NCBI GenBank assembly: GCA_964441245.1 | Contig: CAYTVR010000003.1 | Location: 33,385-97,384 of the forward strand | Direction: 5' to 3' | Source: JALZUU01 sp964441245 | GTDB lineage: Bacteria; Bacteroidota; Bacteroidia; Chitinophagales; Saprospiraceae | Length of the DNA: 64,000 bases | In this document: in pieces, positions 1 through 7,461 of the stretch | How positions within the stretch are numbered: position 1 is the stretch's first letter | Layout of the letters: each line of letters opens with the position of its first letter | Made by a program: the position numbers and the translations under genes | The notes under the pieces: model-generated | The model's database searches: none | The model's input: only the letters and a program-made list of their open reading frames with translations | What the model was told of the DNA's origin: nothing

Positions 1-1
1 C

Positions 2-2872
2 ATCTGGTTATCGATTGACGACTATATTGTTCAACTAGATCCAAAAACCAATAAAAGTCACAAGATAAAAGTTAGTGATGCAAGTGTAGTTTATGATAAA
101 AAGAGATCCTTTCATAATTTATTTACGGATAAGAAAAATCAATTATGGACGGCTACTTACCTCGATGAATCAGGCACTTCTTTTTTACAAAAAACAAATA
201 AAGATGGAACAATCACAGATATCATTTCTTGTGATGGAACTTTTGCTAAGCGACCGATTATTCAATTGTCTGATCACTATTTTGTAAGTAATCGAGAAAA
301 TAGATTATTGGAAATCAACGAAAGTGGAAAGTTGATAAAGGAACATGTACTTCCTCCTCCTCAATTTAATTATTCCGTTGGATGGGTTACCCAAATGCAA
401 ATCACCTCAGACGGACGTCTTTGGGTATTGCAAAACAATGGTTTGGTTTATTCTCGAGGAGAAGGAGAAAGTGATTTTAAATTGCATCCTATTAGCGAAA
501 GGTTATTGGGAAATAGTATTTATAATGCTCTTTTGGTAGAAGACGATGGAAGTATCTGGGTCGGTGGTATGGGCATACTTTGGTACTACGATCAACTAAG
601 TCAAAAACTATACGATTACAATTCTCCCATTCAAGATTTACTTAAACATACTTGCACCATTCGGCAAATTTTTCAAGATGCAACGGGTGTCATTTGGTTG
701 GCTACAGATTATGGTGTCATCAAGTTATTACAATCTGACCAACTCTTTAAAACCTATTTGAGTGAAGGAAATGAATATTGTGGCGGAGCTTGTAGTTTGA
801 GAGGAATCACCGGAGATGAAAAAGGGAATATTTACTTTAGCTATTATAACTCCATTCATGTATTGGAAAAGGAATCCAATCTATTGCGGCCAGTTTTTAC
901 TGAGTCCAAATTTTATAATCCTCCATTTGGTCTTTTATACCACCAAGGCCATCTATACACGGGAAACGGGAAAAAAATTAATTTAGAAAATTTAGAAATC
1001 ACTTCTTTATTAGGAGATCAAACTACAGACCTAGGTGCTTTGTTGCTTGATCAGCAAAAACAGATTTGGCTGGCTTATAAAAACAAAATTTTTCGATACA
1101 ATCCGCTCTCAGATGAAATAAATTTCTACCCAACTCCTAGTATCGACACCAGCAATTTGAATATTGCTCATTTACATCAAAACAAGGCCGGAGATATTTG
1201 GATGTCAACGATGGAAAATGGTGTTTTTAAAATAGATCCGTCCAAAGGTATTCAATCTCATTTCAATGCTTCAGAAAAAAGCTCCATTCCGCTCCAACAT
1301 AATAAAATCAATCAAGGCTATGAAGATAAAAATGGGAATCTTTGGTTGGCTTCAGGAGCGGGTTTACACCAAATAAATTTGGCGGAAGCCTCCTTAAAAG
1401 TATATACCACTAAAAACGGATTACCCAATGACTTTATCAATGCATTTCTTTCTGAAGGAGATTCAGTCTTGTGGTTAACAACTGACAATGGACTTTCGCG
1501 TTTTAGTATTTCTGATCAACGATTTACCAATTTTTTCAAAAAAGATGGATTGGCTGCTAACGAGTTTAATCGCATGTCTTACTACAAATCACCAGATGGT
1601 CGTTTGTTTTTTGGCGGTTTACATGGAGCGACCATGTTTAATCCTAGCTTGCAATTCTTAAAAGAACGAGAACAAAAAGAAGGAAAAATTTTATTTACAG
1701 GTTTCTCCAAATTAGATGGCAAATATGATAGCCTAATCAATATCCAAAACGGATTGAATGGGAAAGAAAAAATTCACCTAACCGCTTACGATAAATTTTT
1801 CAAATTTGAATTTGGCTTGGCCAATTATCAAAATCCAGTTGACAACTTATATAGTTATCGATTAGATCCATACGATTCTAAATGGTCGCCAGAATCAAAA
1901 TCAACTGAGGCCCGTTATGGAATTATTCCTCCGGGAGATTATGTTTTTCGTGTCCGCGCCAAAACGGGAAAAGGCTTTTGGAATCAGCAAGAATTAGCCA
2001 TGAAAATTCATGTCGAACGTGCTTATTATAAAACTTGGTGGTTTTTAAGTTTGATGACTTTATTGGGGATTTTATGCGTTTATGGTGTGATCTCTTTACG
2101 AACTTTTCAGTTGCGTAAAAGAAGAAAACAACTCGAAGAAGAAGTCGTGACAAGAACGCAAGAATTGTCTCGCGAAAAGAAAAAATCTGACGACTTATTG
2201 CTCAACATTCTTCCAGCAGAAACAGCGGATGAGTTAAAAGCTTTTGGAAAAGCCAAAGCTAAACGATACGATACCGCAACCGTTTTTTTCTCAGATTTTA
2301 AAGATTTCACTTTAATCTCTCAACAATTAGAACCTGAAAAATTAGTCGCAGATATTGATTATTGCTTTAGGGCTTATGATGAAATCATGGACAAATATGG
2401 CATTGAAAAAATTAAAACGGTTGGAGATGCTTATATGTGTGCTGGTGGTATTCCAACAGAGAATAAAGCAAACGCCGTCATGGTCGTAAAGGCTGCTTTG
2501 GAAGTTCAACAATTTATGCGTCAGCTAGAAAGAGATAAATCCAAATCTGGTGAACCTTTTTTCGAGTCGCGAATTGGAATTCATACGGGACCTGTCGTAG
2601 CAGGAATTGTCGGCATCAAAAAATTTGCTTTCGATATTTGGGGAGATACGGTCAATATTGCTGCACGAATGGAAGATAAAAGTCAGGTGGGGAAAGTCAA
2701 TATTTCTCAATCAACTTATGAGTTGGTAAAAGATCATTTCCATTGTACTTATCGTGGAAAGATTACGGCTAAGAACAAGGGCGAAATTGATATGTATTTT
2801 GTGGATGGGCTCACTGATTTTCCGACCTTCGGTTCCCCTGACGGCGGAATCTCCAATTCCTTACAAGATTGA
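2..2872 (+). CDS. Propeller sensor fused to class III adenylate cyclase (5' partial)
   Basis: The frame is open from the first bases of the window, so the gene begins upstream and 956 residues are visible. In order there are two-component-regulator propeller repeats (blades such as GDIWMSTMENGVFKI, GNLWLASGAGLHQI and VLWLTTDNGLSRF), a Y_Y_Y-type beta domain, one membrane helix (WWFLSLMTLLGILCVYGVISL), a coiled coil ending in LLLNILPAETADEL, and a cyclase domain. Counting from base 2, the metal aspartates are D765 (FFSDFKDF) and D809 (TVGDAYM), the adenine-selecting pair is K805 and D878 (FDIWGDTVN), and the transition-state residues are N885 and R889. All are present, so I predict ATP, not GTP, as substrate. 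The propeller and Y_Y_Y domain should be periplasmic and the cyclase cytoplasmic, with the cyclase in the place a histidine kinase takes in hybrid propeller receptors. A TTG at 266 is internal and not a start. Confidence 0.9.
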   Translation: MWLSIDDYIVQLDPKTNKSHKIKVSDASVVYDKKRSFHNLFTDKKNQLWTATYLDESGTSFLQKTNKDGTITDIISCDGTFAKRPIIQLSDHYFVSNRENRLLEINESGKLIKEHVLPPPQFNYSVGWVTQMQITSDGRLWVLQNNGLVYSRGEGESDFKLHPISERLLGNSIYNALLVEDDGSIWVGGMGILWYYDQLSQKLYDYNSPIQDLLKHTCTIRQIFQDATGVIWLATDYGVIKLLQSDQLFKTYLSEGNEYCGGACSLRGITGDEKGNIYFSYYNSIHVLEKESNLLRPVFTESKFYNPPFGLLYHQGHLYTGNGKKINLENLEITSLLGDQTTDLGALLLDQQKQIWLAYKNKIFRYNPLSDEINFYPTPSIDTSNLNIAHLHQNKAGDIWMSTMENGVFKIDPSKGIQSHFNASEKSSIPLQHNKINQGYEDKNGNLWLASGAGLHQINLAEASLKVYTTKNGLPNDFINAFLSEGDSVLWLTTDNGLSRFSISDQRFTNFFKKDGLAANEFNRMSYYKSPDGRLFFGGLHGATMFNPSLQFLKEREQKEGKILFTGFSKLDGKYDSLINIQNGLNGKEKIHLTAYDKFFKFEFGLANYQNPVDNLYSYRLDPYDSKWSPESKSTEARYGIIPPGDYVFRVRAKTGKGFWNQQELAMKIHVERAYYKTWWFLSLMTLLGILCVYGVISLRTFQLRKRRKQLEEEVVTRTQELSREKKKSDDLLLNILPAETADELKAFGKAKAKRYDTATVFFSDFKDFTLISQQLEPEKLVADIDYCFRAYDEIMDKYGIEKIKTVGDAYMCAGGIPTENKANAVMVVKAALEVQQFMRQLERDKSKSGEPFFESRIGIHTGPVVAGIVGIKKFAFDIWGDTVNIAARMEDKSQVGKVNISQSTYELVKDHFHCTYRGKITAKNKGEIDMYFVDGLTDFPTFGSPDGGISNSLQD

Positions 2873-3006
2873 TTCTATTTAAATATAAGTGTTTCATTCT
2901 TTCAGAACTTTCTTTTTATCTTGATATTTGACCAGAAAACATCTTTATAAAACAATAGATCTACTTCTTCTCATTGGAGATTTGTAAAAATCTACTTATG
3001 ATTTAA

Positions 3007-3014
3007 TATCTTTG
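3007..3014 (+). promoter_or_regulatory. Bacteroidota -7 box (TATCTTTG) before the M42 peptidase
   Basis: TATCTTTG matches TAnnTTTG. A TTTG at 2981-2984 lies 22 bases upstream, close to the usual -33 spacing. The last G of the box is the first base of a GTG that would otherwise extend the next reading frame, which argues against that GTG as a start. A GAAGTT/AACTTC inverted repeat follows at 3030-3052. Confidence 0.55.
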
Positions 3015-3073
3015 TGCAAATTTTATACGGAAGTTATATAAAAAAGAACTTCGATACAGAAAAACAACAATCT

Positions 3074-4126
3074 ATGCTCAATATAAAACTATTGAAAGAA
3101 ATCTGTTTGACTCCAGGTGCACCAGGTTTTGAAAAGAAAATTCGATCTTTGATTATTAAAGAAGTCACCCCTTTAGTTGATGAAGTCACAACGGATGCGA
3201 TGGGTAATGTAACTGCGCTTAAAAAAGGGAAGTCTCGTAAAAAAGTCATGGTCGCTGCTCATATGGATGAGATTGGTTTTATTGTTTCTCATATTGATGA
3301 TGAAGGCTTCATTCGTTTTCATCCTTTAGGTGGATTTGATCCAAAAACCTTAACGTCTCAAAGAGTTATTATTCATGGGAAAAAAGATATCATTGGAGTA
3401 ATGGGTTCCAAACCGATTCATCTAATGCGACCAGAAGAACGAAGCAAGTCTGTTCCCATTTCTGAATATTTTATTGATACCGGACTGCCTAAAAAGGAAG
3501 TAGACAAAATTGTTGCTGTTGGTGATCCCATCACAAGAGATCGACAATTGATTGAAATGGGGGAATGCCTTAATTCCAAGTCCTTAGATAATCGAGTCTC
3601 TGTTTTTATATTAATAGAAACGCTTCGACAACTGAAAAAAATCAAAATTCCGTATGATTTTTATGCCGTGTTTACAGTTCAAGAAGAAATAGGTATTAGA
3701 GGAGCGATTTCAGCAGCTCATCGGATCAATCCTGATTTTGGATTTGGCTTAGATGTAACGATTGCTTTTGATGTTCCGGGAGCACAAGCACATGAAATGG
3801 TGACTCGGTTGGGTCATGGTACCGCTATTAAAATTATGGATAGTATGACGATTTGCGATTATCGTATGGTGGATTATCTTAAAAAATTAGCTAAAAAGAA
3901 AAAAATAAAGTGGCAAAACGAAGTATTGCCTAGTGGAGGTACTGATACTGCCGCCATACAACGATACGGGAAAAATGGAGCCATAGCTGGAGCCATTTCT
4001 ATCCCACTTCGTCATATCCATCAAACGATTGAAATGGTTCATAAGACAGATATTGAAGCCAGTATTGCTTTACTAAAAGAAGGCGTTAGTAAACTGGATA
4101 CTTATAATTGGGATTTCGAAAAGTGA
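3074..4126 (+). CDS. M42 family metallo-aminopeptidase (glutamyl aminopeptidase/endoglucanase type)
   Basis: This is a 350-residue cytosolic M42 peptidase that removes N-terminal residues from peptides using two metals. The family ligands can be seen: AAHMDEIGF (first His and the following Asp), SLDNRVSV (bridging Asp), VQEEIGIRGA (catalytic and ligand Glu), GLDVTIAFD (Asp) and RHIHQTIEM (last His). Length is normal for the family. I chose the ATG giving MLNIKLLKEICLTPGAPGFE because members begin there and because the upstream GTG at 3014 lies inside the promoter box. The gene has no signal peptide and stands alone between the receptor gene and tatA. Confidence 0.9.
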   Translation: MLNIKLLKEICLTPGAPGFEKKIRSLIIKEVTPLVDEVTTDAMGNVTALKKGKSRKKVMVAAHMDEIGFIVSHIDDEGFIRFHPLGGFDPKTLTSQRVIIHGKKDIIGVMGSKPIHLMRPEERSKSVPISEYFIDTGLPKKEVDKIVAVGDPITRDRQLIEMGECLNSKSLDNRVSVFILIETLRQLKKIKIPYDFYAVFTVQEEIGIRGAISAAHRINPDFGFGLDVTIAFDVPGAQAHEMVTRLGHGTAIKIMDSMTICDYRMVDYLKKLAKKKKIKWQNEVLPSGGTDTAAIQRYGKNGAIAGAISIPLRHIHQTIEMVHKTDIEASIALLKEGVSKLDTYNWDFEK

Positions 4127-4173
4127 TGAATGACAATCTTTTATTCTATCTAAGCGTTAAACTAATTTGCTCC

Positions 4174-4243
4174 GAAGTTGTCTAAATAGAAGTTAAATAA
4201 GGAGTAAAATTTAAAAAAATAGTACCTTTATATAGAAGTTGTC
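4174..4243 (+). promoter_or_regulatory. Three GAAGTT repeats upstream of tatA
   Basis: GAAGTT occurs at 4174, 4189 and 4235; the first and third are identical over GAAGTTGTC. A weak -7-like box TACCTTTA (4223-4230) sits just before the third copy. The spacing is irregular. The same hexamer appears in the leaders of the genes at 3074, 26800 and 52832. Function is unknown. Confidence 0.3.
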
Positions 4244-4291
4244 CCTAAATACTGTAGCAGTTTCTAAGGTTTTTAATAAAAATTTATCAAT

Positions 4292-4516
4292 ATGAATATG
4301 TTAATGTTAGCATTTCTTCCCGGTGGAACAGAGGTTTTTGTCATCCTTTTTGTGGTTTTATTGCTTTTTGGTGGAAAGAAAATCCCTGAATTAATGAGAG
4401 GTCTAGGAAAAGGTATTAGAGAATTCAATAATGCCAAAGCGACTATTGAGACTGAAATTAAAGAAGGGATTAAAGAAGCAGATCGAAAAGAAATAAAAGG
4501 TAATAATGGAGAATAA
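4292..4516 (+). CDS. tatA: Twin-arginine translocase subunit TatA/TatE
   Basis: This 74-residue protein has the TatA plan: a short N-terminus, one membrane helix (VFVILFVVLLLFGG), the FG hinge followed by the start of the amphipathic helix (KKIPELMRGLGKGIREFNNAK), and a charged tail. TatA oligomers form the translocation path for folded proteins recruited by TatC. No tatC or tatB lies nearby, as is common in this phylum. The ATG at 4292 is preferred; a second in-frame ATG lies two codons later. A strong hairpin terminator follows. Confidence 0.9.
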   Translation: MNMLMLAFLPGGTEVFVILFVVLLLFGGKKIPELMRGLGKGIREFNNAKATIETEIKEGIKEADRKEIKGNNGE

Positions 4517-4580
4517 TTCAATCCGATTATTTTCTTGAATTGAAAAGCATGGCTGCTCTTGTCCATTCGTTTCAAAAATA

Positions 4581-4620
4581 AAAAGGTGGAAATTGAAATC
4601 AATTTCCACCTTTTTATTTT
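4581..4620. terminator. Bidirectional intrinsic terminator
   Basis: AAAAGGTGGAAATTGA (4581-4596) pairs perfectly with 4599-4614, with T-runs leaving both ends of the hairpin. It sits between convergent tatA (+) and the FKBP gene (-), so it can stop transcription from both sides. Confidence 0.9.
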
Positions 4621-4677
4621 GGTCAAGCTAGCCCATATTTTCGTAAATCATTCGTTCTAATTGATAGAGACTAATGA

Positions 4678-5622
4678 TTATTTTTTTGCTGTTGGCCGTT
4701 TTATATCCAATACTTTTATTTTAAATGCTAAAGCAGAGTCTCCTGGTATAGAGATGCCTTTTTCATTGATAGCCAATCCACCATAAGCCAATTTTGATGG
4801 AATCAACAACCAACCGGTACTTCCCTTTTTAAAAAACTGCAATCCATCTTCCCAACCTTTGATCACCTTTCTTCTACCTAATACAAATTCGTACGGTTCT
4901 TTTCTATCGTAAGAGGAATCAAATTTAGTCCCATCTAATAAGTAGCCTTCGTAATGAACGGTCAATACATCACCTGGTTTAGCCAAATCACCTTTTCCTT
5001 TTTTCTTCAAGGAATAACTGACTCCTGTATCGGTTCTTTTGGTTCGCAATTTATTTTCAGCGGCATATTCATGTATCAACTTTTTATCTTTTTTAAATTG
5101 ATCTTGAACATGTTTTTCATATGCTGCTCGTTCTCTTCGCTCTTGCTCCATCATATATTTATCATATGACTTGGCATCTAAAATTTCCAAGACTTCAATA
5201 TCAAAAATCAAAGGTGAATTTGATGGAATGGCCCCTAGTCCAGATCGACCATAAGCCAAGTCTGCGGGGACAAATAATTTCCCTTTACTTCCTACTTGAA
5301 AAAGTGGAATTCCTTTTTCCCAGCCTTGAATCACAATTCTATAACCTAATTGAAAAACAAATGGTCGATCTTCTTCCGATTGGTCAAAGACTTTTCCATT
5401 GAGCAATTGTCCTTTATAATTCAATTTGACATAATCACCAGCTTTTGGATAAGCTCCGTTTCCTTCCTTCTCAATCGAATAGTAAAGACCATTACTTTCT
5501 TTTGCTTGTATCTCATGATGGCTTAGATAATCATCAAGATTCTTCAAAGAATCAATAGGAGAGGCAACTACGGAAAAAGCTCCGAAGACAAATAATAAAA
5601 TGAATAGTTTTGTCAGTTTCAT
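4678..5622 (-). CDS. Exported peptidyl-prolyl isomerase with two FKBP domains
   Basis: This 314-residue protein starts with a signal peptide (MKLTKLFILLFVFGAFSVVAS). Two FKBP domains follow, at about residues 45-135 and 200-310, joined by a charged helix rich in E, K and R. Each has the core signature: GDYVKLNYKGQLLNGKVFDQS, ending LIFDIEVLEIL, and GDVLTVHYEGYLLDGTKFDSS, ending LAFKIKVLDI, with GWEKG/GWEDG and LAYG turns. FKBPs catalyse cis-trans isomerisation of prolyl bonds; this one should act in the periplasm or at the outer membrane on exported proteins. Tandem FKBPs are frequent in Bacteroidota. It is transcribed alone, convergent with tatA. Confidence 0.9.
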   Translation of the reverse strand: MKLTKLFILLFVFGAFSVVASPIDSLKNLDDYLSHHEIQAKESNGLYYSIEKEGNGAYPKAGDYVKLNYKGQLLNGKVFDQSEEDRPFVFQLGYRIVIQGWEKGIPLFQVGSKGKLFVPADLAYGRSGLGAIPSNSPLIFDIEVLEILDAKSYDKYMMEQERRERAAYEKHVQDQFKKDKKLIHEYAAENKLRTKRTDTGVSYSLKKKGKGDLAKPGDVLTVHYEGYLLDGTKFDSSYDRKEPYEFVLGRRKVIKGWEDGLQFFKKGSTGWLLIPSKLAYGGLAINEKGISIPGDSALAFKIKVLDIKRPTAKK

Positions 5623-5828
5623 GATTGTATTTTGCTTTAAACAACTTTTTAATATGTTTCCTACCTTTTACGCACATATACAATGCCAATGTGGTCTATT
5701 TCATTGTAAATTAACGTTTTTTTAAAGGTTAACCAATTAAAATGGATTCAATCCTGCCATATCAAATATTTGCCTAAAGGCATAACAATAAGGAAAAATT
5801 CCATGCTTAGAAAAACTATTTTAAATCA

Positions 5829-5860
5829 AAAAAGAGGCTACGGTCACTATCCCCGCAGCC
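5829..5860 (-). terminator. Intrinsic terminator downstream of the glucosaminidase gene
   Basis: On the minus strand GGCTGCGG pairs with CCGTAGCC (8 bp, one G-T) around a 9-base loop, followed by TCTTTTTTG. It lies about 140 bases past the stop codon at 6001, so the transcript has a long untranslated tail. The remainder of 5623-6000 shows no gene. Confidence 0.7.
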
Positions 5861-6000
5861 CCTGGTTTAACAGAAATCCACCTCCATTAAAGAAATGTGG
5901 TAGGTAACCAATGTCTACTATTAATTACCTCGTCATTCTCATAAGTAATGTTTGAAAACCCATCTTAGGGTTCAAGCAATTACCTTTTTGAATTAATAAT

Positions 6001-6936
6001 TCAATTACGATCGTACTGATCTAATTCTAATTCTTCAATGATATTGATCAATTTTTCTGCATATCTTTTATCTGTTGCATAGCCTGCTTTTTTTAAGCCA
6101 TGAGCCCATGCTTTATAGTCCGTTTTTTTCAATTTATATAAAGGTCGATAACGTTTGTTTTGAAGCATGATACTATGCGCTCGATAACTCGCCCAAGCAC
6201 TTTTATAAATTCGGAAAAAGTCTTTATGGCTATCATCTGTAAAATTGCTACAATGCCCTTTTTTACAATTTTTAGAAAAGCATTTCATTCCAAAATGATT
6301 GCTGTTTTTTCTAGTCAATCGACTTGCACCAGCATTACTTTCAATCAAGCCTTGTGCTAATTTGATACTTGCGGGAATACCATACTTTCGCATTTCAGAT
6401 TGTGCAACAGCAGCAAATCGATCAACATACTTTTTTTGCTTTTTAATTTTTAAAGCTTTCCTTGCACTAACCTTCTTGGTCGTCTTTTTATCTTCTGCAT
6501 GATAGGTCATGTTAGAATAAGTATTGGATAGATTATTTTTAGCTGCTAATAAACTCATCTCTTCATCCACCTTTTTTTCATTTTTAGATTTTTTTAAAGG
6601 TGGCTTAATTTCCGGTTCATCTACAATAATCACTTTTTCTTCTTTTTGAATGATATTACTCAAACTCGTAGCAATTTTAGCTTTACCTAATTTTTTAATC
6701 CAACCTTCTTCCTGCTCAACAGGTACTTCATAAGAAGCAAAATTAGCAGTAGGTGACGTTGGTGTGGCACTCAAATTCAGTTCTAAATTAAGATCCTTCT
6801 TATTCAACATAAATACAACGAGGAGCGTAAGTCCGATTTTGAACCAATGTTGAATGATCCAATCTTGTGTTTGATTCCATTTCATGTTACGAATGTTTTT
6901 TGCTTTTTGGCCGACGATAAAAATTGTTTTTCTCAT
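6001..6936 (-). CDS. Membrane-anchored N-acetylglucosaminidase (GH73/FlgJ type)
   Basis: This 311-residue protein has an N-terminal membrane helix (FKIGLTLLVVFMLNKKD), a low-complexity charged stretch, and a C-terminal muramidase-like glucosaminidase domain from about residue 165. The domain shows PASIKLAQGLIESNAG with the catalytic Glu, SNHFGMKC, a YKSAWASYRAHSIML segment and a closing AGYATDKRYAEKLINIIEELEL. It should cleave GlcNAc-MurNAc bonds in peptidoglycan while tethered to the inner membrane. The ATG at 6936 is the longest start; MKWNQTQDW at 6885 is an equally possible start closer to the membrane helix. Function by family is firm, the physiological role is not. Confidence 0.85.
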   Translation of the reverse strand: MRKTIFIVGQKAKNIRNMKWNQTQDWIIQHWFKIGLTLLVVFMLNKKDLNLELNLSATPTSPTANFASYEVPVEQEEGWIKKLGKAKIATSLSNIIQKEEKVIIVDEPEIKPPLKKSKNEKKVDEEMSLLAAKNNLSNTYSNMTYHAEDKKTTKKVSARKALKIKKQKKYVDRFAAVAQSEMRKYGIPASIKLAQGLIESNAGASRLTRKNSNHFGMKCFSKNCKKGHCSNFTDDSHKDFFRIYKSAWASYRAHSIMLQNKRYRPLYKLKKTDYKAWAHGLKKAGYATDKRYAEKLINIIEELELDQYDRN

Positions 6937-7020
6937 TATAGTATTTGTTTAATGTTTGCTTTAAAATGAAATCCTTTTGGCGCCGGAAGGACTTTATTGT
7001 ATAGCATTGTTTTAAAGAAC

Positions 7021-7050
7021 GGAGGAGAACGAAAAAAAACATTCTCCTCC
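7021..7050. repeat. 9-bp inverted repeat in the 7-kb gap
   Basis: GGAGGAGAA (7021-7029) pairs with TTCTCCTCC (7042-7050) around an A-rich loop. There is no clean T-run after either arm, so I do not call it a terminator. It lies between the glucosaminidase start and the candidate origin. Confidence 0.4.
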
Positions 7051-7079
7051 ATAGCATGAATAATTACACAATGCAAATT

Positions 7080-7170
7080 TAATACAAATTGTTTCAATTT
7101 GTCAAATATTTTATAAACTATTTGTTTACATAGTTATCCACAATATGTTGGTAACCTATGTGGATAACTC
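7080..7170. other. Paired inverted DnaA boxes beside an A/T-rich stretch; candidate origin
   Basis: TTATCCACA (7134-7142) and its reverse complement TGTGGATAA (7159-7167) are both perfect DnaA boxes, 16 bases apart, inside a 525-base non-coding gap. The 55 bases on the left are almost pure A/T and could be an unwinding element. No dnaA, dnaN or gidA lies in the window, and in this phylum oriC is not always beside dnaA. The rest of the gap (6937-7461) shows no supportable gene. Confidence 0.35.
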
Positions 7171-7461
7171 ACAAAAACATAGAAAATGGTAGTAAAATTC
7201 CATTTATGGGTACAAATTTGTTAGTAAATGGAGTTCTGGACAAAAATTGCCCTTTTCTGCAAATGGAGAGATTAACGTCTTTTTTAGAAAGAAAAAACAA
7301 ACAATTTGATGGATTTTGTGGGAAAAGAAAAGATTTGAGGATTTAAAAGACAGGAATGAGTAGTAACAAAATCTAATTGATCTAAAATTTGCTATCGGAA
7401 TGAAAGCATTATCTTAAATGACTAAATGACTATGACTCATTACTCCAAAAGTAAATCTTTT

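Noticed and set aside
3014..3073. GTG start extending the M42 peptidase by 20 residues
   Set aside because: The GTG overlaps the last base of a TATCTTTG promoter box, and family members begin at MLNIKLLKEI.
7158..7346. 62-codon plus-strand frame in the candidate origin gap
   Set aside because: It starts inside a DnaA box, has no domain or signal, and its composition fits non-coding A/T-rich DNA.
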